Shown here in pieces: positions 7,874 through 17,618 of a stretch of DNA of 34,875 bases. The position numbers and the translations under genes are program-made. This DNA comes from Pleurocapsa sp. MO_226.B13. Its GTDB lineage: Bacteria > Cyanobacteriota > Cyanobacteriia > Cyanobacteriales > Xenococcaceae. Location of the stretch: contig JASJEI010000101.1 of assembly GCA_030064795.1 (NCBI GenBank), positions 1 through 34,875 of the forward strand, given 5' to 3'. Within the stretch, counting starts at the first letter, position 1. Every line of letters starts with the position of its first letter. The notes under the pieces are model-generated. The model saw only the letters and a list, made by a program, of their open reading frames with translations. It had not been told where the DNA came from and did no database searches.

Positions 7874-8542
7874 ATGTTTTCAAAACAAGTAACTGATTCA
7901 AAAACCTTTCAGTGGTTTGATGAGCGTCTAGAAATCCAAGCTATTTCTGATGACATCACCAGTAAATACGTTCCCCCTCACGTCAACATTTTCTACTGCT
8001 TGGGTGGTATCACTCTAGTCTGCTTCTTAATTCAGTTTGCGACTGGATTTTGCATGACTTTTTATTACAAACCCAGCGTGGCCGAAGCATTTACCTCAGT
8101 CGAGTACATTATGAATGAAGTTAGCTTTGGTTGGCTAATTCGTTCGATCCATCGCTGGTCAGCTAGCATGATGGTCTTGATGATGATTCTTCACGTTTTC
8201 CGCGTCTACTTAACTGGTGGCTTCAAAAAGCCCCGCGAGTTGACTTGGATCACTGGAGTAGTTATGGCGGTAATCACCGTTAGTTTTGGTGTAACTGGCT
8301 ACTCTCTTCCTTGGGATCAGGTAGGTTACTGGGCGGTGAAAATTGTATCTGGTGTACCTGCTGCAATTCCTGTAGTTGGCGATCAAATGGTCGAGCTACT
8401 ACGAGGTGGTGCTAGCGTTGGTCAAGCTACTTTGACTCGTTTCTATAGCTTGCACACGTTTGTTTTACCTTGGTTGATCGCAGTGTTTATGTTGCTGCAC
8501 TTCTTGATGATTCGCAAACAAGGTATCTCTGGTCCCTTGTAA
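7874..8542 (+). CDS. petB: Cytochrome b6 (PetB)
   Basis: 222 residues, the usual cyanobacterial length. It is the core membrane subunit of the cytochrome b6f complex, which moves electrons from plastoquinol to plastocyanin or cytochrome c6 and pumps protons. Four transmembrane helices are evident. The heme ligands are His93 and His107 (helix B) and His194 and His209 (helix D). Cys42, in IFYCLGG, is the covalent attachment site of the extra heme. The start [10 protein letters not shown] is the conserved N-terminus. petD follows after 292 bases, a wide gap holding a strong hairpin. Confidence 0.98.
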   Translation: MFSKQVTDSKTFQWFDERLEIQAISDDITSKYVPPHVNIFYCLGGITLVCFLIQFATGFCMTFYYKPSVAEAFTSVEYIMNEVSFGWLIRSIHRWSASMMVLMMILHVFRVYLTGGFKKPRELTWITGVVMAVITVSFGVTGYSLPWDQVGYWAVKIVSGVPAAIPVVGDQMVELLRGGASVGQATLTRFYSLHTFVLPWLIAVFMLLHFLMIRKQGISGPL

Positions 8543-8556
8543 ATCGAATTTTAAGT

Positions 8557-8600
8557 TCCATCGGGGAAATCTCATCTTAATCCTTTCCCTGATGGATTTT
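8557..8600 (+). terminator. Intercistronic hairpin between petB and petD
   Basis: Bases 8557-8569 and 8584-8596 form a 13-pair stem with one G-U pair and a 14-base loop, followed by TTTT. It starts 15 bases past the petB stop. It may terminate part of the transcripts or protect the petB 3' end. Confidence 0.6.
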
Positions 8601-8783
8601 AGGGATAATAGTAAGTAACTTGTAAGTGAGCTGTAGAAGTTTATTTACTTTTGATACCTCCACTCACTTAGGGGTAAGTATTGAAAATGAAAGTAGGGAG
8701 ATCTGCTGTTAAGGCTATACAGCTTGCTCCCAGTCGTCAGGCAAAGCTCGGTAACGATCTATATACTGTCTGATTCAAACGCA

Positions 8784-8803
8784 GCAATAGCGATCGCTAT
8801 TGC
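8784..8803. repeat. 20-bp palindrome extended from HIP1
   Basis: GCAATAGCGATCGCTATTGC is perfectly self-complementary, centred on a HIP1 octamer, 32 bases upstream of petD. Confidence 0.6.
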
Positions 8804-8834
8804 CGATTTAAAGAAAACTTAGGAGAAAAAAACT

Positions 8835-9317
8835 ATGTCAACTCTAAAAAAGCCAGATCTAAGCGATCCCGCTTTGCGTGCTAAGTTGGCTCAAGGTATG
8901 GGTCACAACTACTATGGTGAACCTGCTTGGCCCAACGATTTGTTATACATCTTCCCCGTAGTTATTTTGGGAACTATCGGTTTAGTGGTCAGTTTGGCCG
9001 TGTTAGATCCTGCAATTGTAGGCGAACCTGCTAATCCTTTTGCTACTCCCCTAGAAATTTTACCTGAGTGGTATTTGTATCCTGTATTCCAAATCTTGCG
9101 CGTTGTTCCCAGTAAGCTTCTGGGAATTGCTGCTCAAACAGCAGTACCTTTAGGATTGATGTTAATTCCTTTCATCGAAAGCGTTAACAAATTCCAAAAT
9201 CCTTTCCGTCGTCCTGTAGCTACTACAGTATTCCTATTCGGTACTGTGGTAACTATCTGGCTAGGTATTGGTGCTACTTTCCCCATCGATGAATCCTTAA
9301 CTTTAGGCTTATTCTAA
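8835..9317 (+). CDS. petD: Cytochrome b6f complex subunit IV (PetD)
   Basis: 160 residues, standard length. Subunit IV corresponds to the C-terminal part of mitochondrial cytochrome b and shares the quinol oxidation site with PetB. The conserved segment [13 protein letters not shown] (about residues 76-88) contains the PEWY motif lining the Qo site. Three transmembrane helices are visible. The start [12 protein letters not shown] is the conserved N-terminus, preceded by AGGAG about ten bases upstream, a good ribosome binding site. Confidence 0.98.
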   Translation: MSTLKKPDLSDPALRAKLAQGMGHNYYGEPAWPNDLLYIFPVVILGTIGLVVSLAVLDPAIVGEPANPFATPLEILPEWYLYPVFQILRVVPSKLLGIAAQTAVPLGLMLIPFIESVNKFQNPFRRPVATTVFLFGTVVTIWLGIGATFPIDESLTLGLF

Positions 9318-9361
9318 AATTCTAAGCATCAAAAGCTAGAGAATGAGTCCGAGTTTTAATT

Positions 9362-9440
9362 AAATAGCGAGGCATAGTGGTTTGTTAGTCGTATTTAGTC
9401 CCTACTAAGTCATCTAATAAGCGATTGCGCCTCGTTATTT
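9362..9440 (+). other. Long-range stem downstream of petD
   Basis: AAATAGCGAGGC (9362-9373) pairs with GCCTCGTTATTT (9429-9440), 12 pairs with one G-U, enclosing 55 bases. It may mark the petBD 3' end. There is no U-run, so its role is uncertain. Confidence 0.4.
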
Positions 9441-9524
9441 AGTTGGCAAATGTAGTATAGTTTACCTACTGCCGACTTGAAAATAGTTAGAGCGTTGTCG
9501 TAATTGAGTGTTTATTGGTATCAT

Positions 9525-9568
9525 GTAGTGAGAAAGGTTAATAGTAGCTCGAATACCTTTCTACCTAC
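9525..9568 (+). promoter_or_regulatory. rimP leader hairpin 1
   Basis: Bases 9525-9538 and 9555-9568 pair at 12 of 14 positions; AGAAAGGT/ACCTTTCT is the uninterrupted core. It is the first of three stems before rimP. Confidence 0.45.
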
Positions 9569-9589
9569 AAAGATATCCAAAGGCATAGA

Positions 9590-9612
9590 AGTGGGAATAG
9601 CCCGCTTTTTTT
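9590..9612 (+). terminator. rimP leader hairpin 2, terminator/attenuator
   Basis: AGTGGG pairs with CCCGCT (one G-U) around a short loop, followed directly by a run of eight T residues. This is the classic intrinsic terminator form. Lying about 125 bases before rimP, it may terminate petBD read-through or attenuate the rimP-nusA-infB operon. Confidence 0.65.
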
Positions 9613-9668
9613 TATTGTCTAAATCAAATAAATAGTTTTGCGTGCTAACCATACCTACTTGAGTTGGT

Positions 9669-9730
9669 ACGAGTCCAAGGTAATCCGCGCCCTCGACGAC
9701 GGAGCCTGCTTGGACTTCGTTAATTTTTTT
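9669..9730 (+). promoter_or_regulatory. rimP leader hairpin 3 with U-run abutting the start codon
   Basis: ACGAGTCCAAG (9669-9679) pairs with CTTGGACTTCGT (9709-9720) with one bulged base, then a tract ending in seven T residues (9724-9730) stops five bases before the rimP ATG. The geometry is that of a terminator placed on the ribosome binding site, suggesting control of elongation or of translation start. No Shine-Dalgarno sequence is visible. Confidence 0.55.
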
Positions 9731-9735
9731 CCAAT

Positions 9736-10194
9736 ATGACTCATCCCCTTGTTCCCCAAATTATTGAATTAGCCTCTCCTTTAGCCGAAGAACTCAATTT
9801 AGAATTAGTTGATGCAGTATTTCAAACCAACAAAACACCGCCAATTCTGAGAATAGATGTCCGCAACCCCAATGCAGATACCAGTTTAGAAAACTGCGAA
9901 CAAATGAGTAGGATTCTAGAAGAAAAGTTAGATTTAGCTGAAATTATTCCTACTGCTTATGTACTAGAAATCTCTAGTCCTGGCATCTCCCGTACCTTAA
10001 CCACAGATCGAGAATTTATTGCCTTTAAAGGATTTGCCGTCGTTGTCAACACTTTCGCGCCTTACAAAAACAAAAAACAATGGAAGGGGCGATTGCAACA
10101 AAGGGATGAAACATCAGTCCAAATTAGCCAAAAAGGAAAAGCGATCGCTATCCCCAGAGAATTGGTCGCCAAAGTACAGCTTGATGATGAATAA
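9736..10194 (+). CDS. rimP: Ribosome maturation factor RimP
   Basis: 152 residues, normal length. RimP binds 30S precursors and helps late assembly of the small subunit. Family features seen are the N-terminal domain with ELNLELVDAVF and LRIDVRN, the motif EISSPGISRTL (about residues 78-88), and a C-terminal SH3-like barrel with KGRLQQRDETSVQI. It is the first gene of the conserved rimP-nusA-ylxR-infB order. The upstream region carries two terminator-like hairpins, so expression is probably attenuated; in other bacteria this operon is feedback-controlled through NusA, which here is inference. Confidence 0.95.
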   Translation: MTHPLVPQIIELASPLAEELNLELVDAVFQTNKTPPILRIDVRNPNADTSLENCEQMSRILEEKLDLAEIIPTAYVLEISSPGISRTLTTDREFIAFKGFAVVVNTFAPYKNKKQWKGRLQQRDETSVQISQKGKAIAIPRELVAKVQLDDE

Positions 10195-10292
10195 TTTAAC
10201 TTTGCCTCTTAAATTTAAACAGACTGCTATTTAATCGACCCTAATTAACAAAAGCTTAAACCTAAATTTTAATCTCAGGAGTAGATATAAAT

Positions 10293-11678
10293 ATGACCTT
10301 AGTGAGTTTGCCAGGTCTGAGGGCAACCATCGAAGAAATTAGCCAAAGATATAATTTACCCGGCGATGCGGTGGAAGAAGCCTTGAGAGAAGCTTTAATC
10401 AAAGGCTATGAAAAATTTCGTCGTTCCAAAGCCCGTAATGAGGAATTTAGCGAAGAATATTTTGAAAATTTTAACGTTCAGCTAGATACCGAAGAAGAAG
10501 GATTTCAAATTTTGACTACCAAAGTCATTGTGGACGTTAATAAAGACCAAATTGAAGATCGCGATCATCAAATCGCTTTGAGTGAAGTACGAGAGCAGGT
10601 AGACGACTCCGAAATTCAAGTGGGAGATTCGGTAATCGTTGATGTTACCCCCGAACAAAAGGATTTTGGACGGATGGCAGCAATTCAAACCAAGCAGGTA
10701 CTGTTGCAAAAACTACGGGATCAACAACGAAAACTAATTCAAGAAGAGTTTAACGATCTTGAGGGGACAGTTCTACAAGCTAGAGTAGTTCGTTTTGAAC
10801 GACAATCAGCAATTGTGGCAGTTACTAGTGGTTTGGGACAGCCAGAAGTAGAAGCCGAACTACCCAAACGCGAACAGCTACCTAACGATACCTACCGTTC
10901 TAATGCCACTTTTAAAGTTTACTTAAAAAAAGTTAGAGATACCCCCCACCGTGGGCCACAGCTAATGGTTTCTCGTGCTACAGCAGGGTTGGTAGTGGAA
11001 CTATTTAGTAACGAAGTTCCTGAGATAGAAGAGGAGATTGTCCGTATTGTCGCAGTAGCCAGAGAAGCTCACCCTCCTTCCCGTCATGTTGGAGTACGGA
11101 CTAAAATAGCAGTAGACACTCTAGAAAGAGATGTCGATCCCGTAGGAGCTTGTATTGGTGCTAGAGGTTCGCGAATTCAAGCGGTAGTAAATGAATTGAG
11201 AGGAGAAAAAATTGATGTAATTCGTTGGTCTCCCGATCCTGCAACCTACATTGCTAACTCTCTTAGTCCTGCTAGGGTAGATCGAGTTGTTTTGGCAAAT
11301 ACCGAAGAAAAACAATCTTTAGTTTTAGTTGCCGAAGACCAGTTGAGCTTAGCTATTGGCAAAGAAGGACAAAATGTTCGCCTTGCAGCTCGTCTGACAG
11401 GATGGAAAATAGATATTAAAGATATCAATCTATATGATGAAGAAGCAGAGATGGCAAAATGGGCTGCACAAGCTCAAGCAGCAGAAGCTCAAGCAGCAAC
11501 AGAAGAACCAGAAGAGATAGAAACAACAACCAAAGAAACAAATATTGAGCCTGAGGTAGAGATAGAACCTAGCGAATTAAAAACCCAAACTACTTCTCCT
11601 GAAGCTGAATTGGAAATTGAAGCTGAAGCTGAAACCTCAGAAGTATCCAAAGAACAACCTGAAACCTTAACAGAATAA
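10293..11678 (+). CDS. nusA: Transcription termination/antitermination factor NusA
   Basis: 461 residues. NusA binds RNA polymerase and nascent RNA and tunes pausing, termination and antitermination. An N-terminal polymerase-binding domain (about 1-145) is followed by an S1 domain (about 152-228). KH1 carries GARGSRI (289-295) and KH2 carries IGKEGQN (355-361). The C-terminus from about 392 is an unusual acidic, low-complexity tail of Glu, Ala and Thr, in place of the acidic repeats of E. coli NusA. AGGAG lies eleven bases upstream of the ATG. It follows rimP after 98 bases. Confidence 0.96.
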   Translation: MTLVSLPGLRATIEEISQRYNLPGDAVEEALREALIKGYEKFRRSKARNEEFSEEYFENFNVQLDTEEEGFQILTTKVIVDVNKDQIEDRDHQIALSEVREQVDDSEIQVGDSVIVDVTPEQKDFGRMAAIQTKQVLLQKLRDQQRKLIQEEFNDLEGTVLQARVVRFERQSAIVAVTSGLGQPEVEAELPKREQLPNDTYRSNATFKVYLKKVRDTPHRGPQLMVSRATAGLVVELFSNEVPEIEEEIVRIVAVAREAHPPSRHVGVRTKIAVDTLERDVDPVGACIGARGSRIQAVVNELRGEKIDVIRWSPDPATYIANSLSPARVDRVVLANTEEKQSLVLVAEDQLSLAIGKEGQNVRLAARLTGWKIDIKDINLYDEEAEMAKWAAQAQAAEAQAATEEPEEIETTTKETNIEPEVEIEPSELKTQTTSPEAELEIEAEAETSEVSKEQPETLTE

Positions 11679-11899
11679 AAAGTAATTCAGGAGATTGTCA
11701 GCAAAACGAATTGCTAGCAGACTCGATGGCGATCGCCACTAAGAGCAATTTACACTCAACGCCAGTCCAGGATATTTGAAACTGGTAAAACTTAGATCTA
11801 AATCATTGCTAGAAATATCTATAGATTAGGTTCATTAACCAATTGAGCTTAGATCTGGTTATGACGATCTCCTGGAATAAAACTTAACAAAAGAACGAA

Positions 11900-12157
11900 A
11901 TGAAGCAAAAAAACTATCGTCGATGTGTTAGCTGCCGTCGTGTCGGGCCAAAACAGTCATTTTGGCGAGTAGTACGCTTAGCATCAAATCATCAAGTAGA
12001 GCTAGAGGGAGGAATGGGGCGATCGGCATATCTGTGTCCCAACATTAACTGCTTGACTCAAGCTAAACTAAAAAATCGATTGCGTAGTTCTTTGAGGACT
12101 AAGGTTCCCGAACAGATTTATCAAAATTTACAAGCACGTCTGAGCGGATCGGGTTAA
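11900..12157 (+). CDS. ylxR: YlxR family protein (DUF448)
   Basis: 85 residues. The N-terminal motif RRCVSCRRVGPK and the later GRSAYLCPNINCL are the YlxR/DUF448 signatures, with basic residues around them consistent with RNA binding. YlxR genes sit between nusA and infB in many bacteria, as here. Proposed roles include RNase P interaction and nucleoid-associated regulation; none is established for cyanobacteria. The gene is 221 bases after nusA. That spacer contains a HIP1 site and the palindrome TTAGATCTAA near 11791. Confidence 0.9.
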   Translation: MKQKNYRRCVSCRRVGPKQSFWRVVRLASNHQVELEGGMGRSAYLCPNINCLTQAKLKNRLRSSLRTKVPEQIYQNLQARLSGSG

Positions 12158-12652
12158 AGTCATCGCAAGACCATCAGGTTCATCTGTATTTGCCTGAGTC
12201 AGATTCGGGCAAGGAAAACTTGAGAGTGAAAGATGTCGAACTTAAATGGGTAGATCCAAGCAAACTATTGAGAAGACTTATCGAGATATCAGGGGGTGAA
12301 GAAGCGATAAGCCAGAGCGCATGGCTGAGTCCTTCGGACTGCGACCTTGGGAGTCATACGCGGGCTTCGCAACCGCTACGCCAAAGAGACCAGAAAAAAC
12401 CAAAACCATCTTGTTAAAATGAAAAGCTTAAGATCGGATAAATAATTTGGTATTTTTCTCTAAAATAAGAGTTAAGAGGTAATTGCCATTGCTAACAATT
12501 GCAGTTACACGAAGCTAGTTCTATTTTTCGGTTTAGATTCCGAGTCAATAGAGTCATAAAAAGTTTTACTGGTAATCTTAAAGAAGATGAAAAACTACAC
12601 GAACAAACAAATGGTCAAATAAATACAAACAGTCAACTGAGGGGAATAGTGG
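12158..12652 (+). other. ylxR-infB intergenic region with a dispersed repeat
   Basis: The 495-base gap holds no gene I accept. A weak 75-codon frame (12190-12417, TTG start) runs through the dispersed repeat and has no recognisable protein features. The second half is the infB leader. GAGGGG, about ten bases before the infB ATG, serves as ribosome binding site. Confidence 0.6.
12329..12376 (+). repeat. 48-bp dispersed repeat, copy 2
   Basis: Matches 3985-4032 inverted with one difference. It is inserted inside the conserved nusA-ylxR-infB operon, in the spacer before infB. Confidence 0.85.
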
Positions 12653-15604
12653 ATGAACAACGGAAAAGTGAGAATATACGAACTATCAAAAGAATTAAAT
12701 TTGGACAACAAAGACATCAAAGAAATTTGCGAACAGCTAAATATTGCTGTAAAAAGCCATAGTAGCACCATTACAGCATCTCAAGCAGAAAGAGTAAAAG
12801 CCGTGGCTTCTAAATCCCCTCGCCCTGAGAAAACAGCTAATAACCCCAAAAAAGATTCTAAACTCCTGAAAGCACCAGAAAAACGCAAGCAGCAAATTTT
12901 GGCAATTCATCACAAAACCGATCCCCCAAACTCTACTAAACAAGTCAAAAAACCAACGCTAGGGAAACCACCAAAGCTCGTCTCTCCCCCTAGTCGTCCT
13001 AAATCTACACCGTCAAAGTCATCTCAACCAGAATCCTTGACTCCTCCTCGGCCTCCTCAGCTTAGAGAGCCTGCACCAGAGACTAATAGACCCAATCAAA
13101 CTCCTGAAAAAGAGCAAAAAACTCCAGATTTAGCTCCCAAACCAGCAGCGGTCGAACCGCCAAAACTGGCTTCTCCTCCTGCTCGTCCTCAAAAAAGTAA
13201 AGGCGGAGCTAAAAGTCCAGTTCAACCTCCGATCAAGCCTAAGATCCGCTCTAACGAACAACCTGCAACTCCAGCCAAAACTGTAGAAACAGAGAAAAAG
13301 AAAAAAGTTAATCCTCCTCTACCCAAACTAAACCAGAGACCACAGAAGGTTCAAACGGTTGGCAAAGTTAGCAAGGAATCAGCAGAAGAGACAGTAGATG
13401 AAAATATTACCGAAGAGTTAACCGATAACGAAATCGAGCCTATCGATACTGATGAGATTATCAAGAAAACCGATACCAAGAAAGTTACTCGTCTAAAACG
13501 CCCTACACCTCCTCGTAAAGTTAAGGAATGGGAAAATGAGGAAGATGATGAAGGCAAAAAGTCTAAAGGAAAAGCCAGTAAAAAACGCCGTGCGCCCAAA
13601 CTGGTGTTGGATGAGGATGATGACTTCGATTCAGAAGATAACACGGTTCAGATCAATACCGCCTTTAGTCTCTCGACGGCTCGTCCACCAAAACCTCAAT
13701 CGATGCAAAAACAGCAGCCTGTTGCCAGTAGCCCCAAAAAACCTCGAAAACCAGCCCCCAAAGCCGATAAAACCCAAAAAACAGAGCGTCAGACTAAGGG
13801 AAAAACCGCGCCGACTTTACCTGAGTCAATTACTTTGACGGATAATCTAACCGTGAGAGATTTGTCTCAAAGACTCAATACTCCAGAAACCGAGATCATT
13901 AAAAATCTCTTTTTCAAAGGAATACCAGTCAATATCACTCAAACTTTAGATTTAGAAACGGCTCGAATAGTTGCCGAAGAGCTGGGAGTCATCGTTGAAA
14001 CTCCAGAAGAAACATCCGCAGCAGTCAAAGAGACAGAAATGCTGGATGCCGATGACCTGGAGAATCTTCAAACTCGTCCGCCTGTGGTGACAATTATGGG
14101 TCATGTAGACCACGGGAAAACAACGCTACTAGATTCAATTCGTAAAAGTACTGTTGCTTCGGGAGAAGCTGGTGGGATTACTCAACATATTGGTGCGTAC
14201 CACGTAGATGTAGAACACGATGGAAAAACAGAACAAATCGTGTTCTTAGATACTCCTGGTCACGAAGCTTTCACGGCAATGCGTGCCAGAGGAACGAGAG
14301 TGACCGATATAGCTGTATTAGTGGTAGCAGCGGACGATGGGGTGCAACCTCAAACCAAAGAAGCCATTAGCCACGCCAAAGCAGCAGAAGTTCCCTTGTT
14401 GGTAGCAATCAACAAAGTAGACAAACCAGAAGCCAATCCCGATCGCATTAAACAAGAGCTTACCGAACAAGGCTTAGTTGCTGAAGATTGGGGCGGAGAC
14501 ACAACTATGGTTCCCGTCAGCGCGCTCAAAGGAGATAATCTGGACGAACTGTTGGAGATGATTCTCTTAGTGGCGGAAGTTGAAGAACTTTCGGCAAATC
14601 CAGACCGTCCGGCAAAAGGAACGGTCATCGAAGCCAACCTCGATCGCAATCGCGGCCCTGTCGCCACCCTCCTAGTCCAAAATGGTACTTTACGGGTAGG
14701 AGATACTGTCGTTGCTGGTTCGGTTCTGGGTAAAGTGCGGGCAATGATCGACGATCTGGGCGAAAAAGTAGAAGCTGCTACTCCTTCTTTTGCAGTAGAA
14801 ATTTTGGGATTAAACGATGTTCCCGAAGCTGGGGACGAGTTTGATGTTTACGAAAACGAAAGAGATGCTAGAGCGGTTGCCGAGCAACGAGCTACCGAGC
14901 AGCGCGATAGCCGTCTACTGCAATCGATGTCCTCGCGTCGTATTAGCTTGAGTACCATATCCGCTCAGGCACAAGAAGGCGAATTAAAAGAGCTTAACCT
15001 GATTATCAAAGCAGACGTTCAAGGTTCTGTGGAGGCTATTTTAGGTTCTCTAAACCAATTACCTCAAAATGAAGTCCAAATTCGCACTCTCTTGGCTTCT
15101 CCTGGAGAAGTAACTGAAACAGATGTCGATCTAGCAGCAGCTAGTGGAGCAGTAATTATTGGTTTCAACACCACCTTGGCATCAGGGGCAAGACAAGCAG
15201 CCGATAGAGAAGGCGTTGATATTCGTCAATACAACATTATCTACAAGCTCCTAGATGAAATTCAAGGGGCGATGGAAGGTCTGTTAGACCCTGAAGAGGT
15301 CGAAGAACACCTCGGTCAAGTCGAAGTTCGTGCGGTATTCCCAGTTGGTCGTGGCGCAGTTGCTGGATGTTATGTTTTATCGGGCAAAATAGTCCGTAAC
15401 TGTAAGATCCGCGTCCGTCGTGGCGATCGAATAGTTTACGAAGGAGAATTAAATTCCCTCAAACGGATGAAAGATGACGTGAAGGAAGTCAATACTGGCT
15501 TTGAGTGTGGTGTTGGCGCAGCCAAATTCTCTGACTGGAAAGAGGGCGACATTATTGAGGCTTATGAATTAGTCTTTAAACGCCGTACTCTGGCAACAAA
15601 CTAA
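12653..15604 (+). CDS. infB: Translation initiation factor IF-2
   Basis: 983 residues. IF-2 is the GTPase that brings fMet-tRNA to the 30S P site and promotes subunit joining. An N-terminal IF2N domain (about 5-45) is followed by a long Pro/Lys/Ser-rich disordered linker (about 55-380), typical of cyanobacterial IF-2. A second IF2N-like domain (about 385-450) precedes the GTPase domain, with G1 GHVDHGKTT (483-491), G3 DTPGHE (533-538), G4 NKVDK (587-591) and G5 SALKGD. Domains II, III and C2 complete the protein. It is the last gene of the rimP operon. Confidence 0.97.
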   Translation: MNNGKVRIYELSKELNLDNKDIKEICEQLNIAVKSHSSTITASQAERVKAVASKSPRPEKTANNPKKDSKLLKAPEKRKQQILAIHHKTDPPNSTKQVKKPTLGKPPKLVSPPSRPKSTPSKSSQPESLTPPRPPQLREPAPETNRPNQTPEKEQKTPDLAPKPAAVEPPKLASPPARPQKSKGGAKSPVQPPIKPKIRSNEQPATPAKTVETEKKKKVNPPLPKLNQRPQKVQTVGKVSKESAEETVDENITEELTDNEIEPIDTDEIIKKTDTKKVTRLKRPTPPRKVKEWENEEDDEGKKSKGKASKKRRAPKLVLDEDDDFDSEDNTVQINTAFSLSTARPPKPQSMQKQQPVASSPKKPRKPAPKADKTQKTERQTKGKTAPTLPESITLTDNLTVRDLSQRLNTPETEIIKNLFFKGIPVNITQTLDLETARIVAEELGVIVETPEETSAAVKETEMLDADDLENLQTRPPVVTIMGHVDHGKTTLLDSIRKSTVASGEAGGITQHIGAYHVDVEHDGKTEQIVFLDTPGHEAFTAMRARGTRVTDIAVLVVAADDGVQPQTKEAISHAKAAEVPLLVAINKVDKPEANPDRIKQELTEQGLVAEDWGGDTTMVPVSALKGDNLDELLEMILLVAEVEELSANPDRPAKGTVIEANLDRNRGPVATLLVQNGTLRVGDTVVAGSVLGKVRAMIDDLGEKVEAATPSFAVEILGLNDVPEAGDEFDVYENERDARAVAEQRATEQRDSRLLQSMSSRRISLSTISAQAQEGELKELNLIIKADVQGSVEAILGSLNQLPQNEVQIRTLLASPGEVTETDVDLAAASGAVIIGFNTTLASGARQAADREGVDIRQYNIIYKLLDEIQGAMEGLLDPEEVEEHLGQVEVRAVFPVGRGAVAGCYVLSGKIVRNCKIRVRRGDRIVYEGELNSLKRMKDDVKEVNTGFECGVGAAKFSDWKEGDIIEAYELVFKRRTLATN

Positions 15605-15623
15605 GCGACAAAAGCCTGGGATC

Positions 15624-15661
15624 GAAGAAAGAGTTGGTCGCTTGCTGACTGCTCTTTCTTC
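15624..15661 (+). terminator. Hairpin downstream of infB
   Basis: GAAGAAAGAG (15624-15633) pairs perfectly with CTCTTTCTTC (15652-15661) around 18 bases, beginning 20 bases after the infB stop. There is no long U-run, so it may be a processing or stabilising stem rather than a strict intrinsic terminator. Confidence 0.5.
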
Positions 15662-15780
15662 CTAGCTTTAATGACTTATTTAAGTTTTCCTTAATCGATT
15701 GTTAATTGTGTAATTGCAATTACCAACTCTAATTCTAGTTAAGCTAGACTGATAAGTATAAAGCAAAAAAAAACACTTAT

Positions 15781-15975
15781 ATGGCAAATTCAACTATCAC
15801 TTCACAAAATGGCAAAGGGCAAGAGCGAGAGATTTGGCTCAGCCTCAGAAAAGCGATCGCTAAAAGTTCTGGTTTTCAAAGCTGGCAACAAGAAAGAAAA
15901 GTGAACGCAGATGGAGATCTAGACATACAAGTGCGACGCTACCTTAAAGAAACCCTAGAAACTCTCGCTTACTAG
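15781..15975 (+). CDS. Small conserved cyanobacterial protein of unknown function
   Basis: 64 residues. The segment from GFQSWQQERK through DLDIQVRRYLKETLETLAY matches a small family I recall as cyanobacteria-restricted; the ending YLKETLETLAY is its most distinctive part. It is soluble and charged, with no membrane segment. It lies 176 bases after infB, behind a hairpin, and probably has its own promoter. Function unknown. Real coding is supported by its conserved look and clean ATG start rather than by a domain. Confidence 0.75.
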   Translation: MANSTITSQNGKGQEREIWLSLRKAIAKSSGFQSWQQERKVNADGDLDIQVRRYLKETLETLAY

Positions 15976-16196
15976 TCAGTGATAACAACAATATAGAGCT
16001 TTGATTGATTTTGACTCGATTTTGTGGGGACGTAGAAAAAAAATGCGTCCCCATTAAAGATCTGATGGAATTTAGTTTTAGCCAAAGAAAATCTTAAAAC
16101 AACAATTTTCCACGTTTTTGTTTTAATAAGATTGCTTATGATAATTTAAGACAGTCTTAATTTTTGCGGTTATCTACTAAATACAATTAAAGCAAT

Positions 16197-17618
16197 ATGG
16201 TACGTAGTTCGTTACAGTTAAACAGTGAATGGATACCGAAAGTCGAGGAATCTCTAGCCACACGGCAACTCAACCAACGAATAATTGCCGAGCGTTTAAA
16301 AATATCTCGTTCTTCAGTCTCAAAGTTCATTAACTGTCAGCCTGTTGCCTTAAATACTTTTATTCGTCTTTGTCAGGAATTAAACCTGGACTGGAATGGT
16401 GCTTCTCAACCAGAAAGAGAATGGAACGATCGCATTGAAAGCTTTAAATTCAAGCAAGACAGCTTTAAAGCCAACCCAGGAGGACAAATAGCCCCAGAGG
16501 AAACGATCGGCAGAGATCGTTTAATTAAAGAACTGTGGCACAGATTAAGACAACAAAGTCTTATTTTTAGCGGAGAAAGACGCATCGGTAAAAGTAGCAT
16601 CCTGAAAAAGATGACCCTAGAAGCACCCCAAGATATGCTACCTATTTATCGAGACTTAGAAGGAATCAAAACCCCGATTGAATTTGTTGAGGGAATTTGG
16701 CAAGACACGGAAACCTATCTCAGACACGAGGGTAAAGCGAGAAGAGTCAGAGAATTTCTGAGTGAGTTAACTGGTAGTCAGTTGACTGGGTATCAATTCC
16801 CCGAACTAGCGACTGAACACTGGAAAACTTTACTAACCAAAACTGTAGAGGATCTAGTTACCCTGCAAAACAAGCAAGTCGTTTTGATTTGGGATGAGAT
16901 CCCTCATATGCTAGGAAACTTTAGTAACCAATCGGCAATGGAAGTCTTAGATAATTTGCGCTCGCTGCGTCAAACTTATCCTGATGTCCGCATGGTGTTT
17001 TCAGGTTCGATTGGTCTGCATCACATTGTTAAAAATCTGCAAAAAGCTGGCTACAGTAACGATCCGACCAACGATATGTATTCGATTGACGGTCAACCAC
17101 TAGCTTTGGAAGATGCGATCGAATTAACTACCAATCTCTTGGAAGGAGAAAACGTACCCGTTTTTAATCTTTACCAAACCGCAGAAGATATTGCTTTGGC
17201 TGTAGACTGTATTCCCTTTTATATTCATCATTTAGTCAATCAACTTAAATATCTACCTACTGAAGTTACTTCAAAAGTAATTATTGAAACTGTTAATGAA
17301 TCTTTGCGTAACCCATTAAATCTCTGGAAGATGGATCATTACCGCGAACGAATTGATAATTACTACAGCGATGTTCAAAAACCCTATGCCTTAGAAATTC
17401 TAGATATTCTCTCCATAAATCCTCCTACTTCTTTTCAGAGAATCTGGCAATATCTTAAAAGCGAACCCCATACTCAAGATAAAGAAACCGCTAGAACTGT
17501 TTTGAGGTTGCTGATGAAAGATTATTATCTGGTTCAAGAAGAAAATCTGTCAGGAATTATGTACTCTTTTCGCTATCAACTGGTGCAAAGGTACTGGAGA
17601 ATTTCTAGAGGGCTATAA
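16197..17618 (+). CDS. HTH-domain P-loop ATPase (archaeal-type/STAND-like), unknown role
   Basis: 473 residues. Residues about 25-50 (IIAERLKISRSSVSKFINCQ) form an XRE-like helix-turn-helix. A P-loop ATPase domain follows: Walker A GERRIGKSS (126-134), Walker B VVLIWDEI (228-235) and a sensor-like strand MVFSGSIGL (266-274). The GxRRxGKS form of Walker A is characteristic of archaeal-type and STAND-related ATPases. The C-terminal region (about 390-473) looks like a winged helix. Single-gene layout. The fusion of a DNA-binding domain to a signalling ATPase suggests regulation or a conflict/defence role, but nothing nearby confirms that. Confidence 0.75.
   Translation: MVRSSLQLNSEWIPKVEESLATRQLNQRIIAERLKISRSSVSKFINCQPVALNTFIRLCQELNLDWNGASQPEREWNDRIESFKFKQDSFKANPGGQIAPEETIGRDRLIKELWHRLRQQSLIFSGERRIGKSSILKKMTLEAPQDMLPIYRDLEGIKTPIEFVEGIWQDTETYLRHEGKARRVREFLSELTGSQLTGYQFPELATEHWKTLLTKTVEDLVTLQNKQVVLIWDEIPHMLGNFSNQSAMEVLDNLRSLRQTYPDVRMVFSGSIGLHHIVKNLQKAGYSNDPTNDMYSIDGQPLALEDAIELTTNLLEGENVPVFNLYQTAEDIALAVDCIPFYIHHLVNQLKYLPTEVTSKVIIETVNESLRNPLNLWKMDHYRERIDNYYSDVQKPYALEILDILSINPPTSFQRIWQYLKSEPHTQDKETARTVLRLLMKDYYLVQEENLSGIMYSFRYQLVQRYWRISRGL

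Noticed and set aside
9669..9720. tRNA-like fold before rimP, as metY precedes rimP in E. coli
   Set aside because: No acceptor stem, anticodon arm or T-loop consensus; it is a single hairpin with a U-run.
12190..12417. 75-codon frame between ylxR and infB
   Set aside because: TTG start, no recognisable motif, and its second half is the 48-bp dispersed repeat.
13351..13644. Ser-rich minus-strand frame inside infB
   Set aside because: Antisense shadow of the low-complexity Lys/Glu-rich IF-2 linker.
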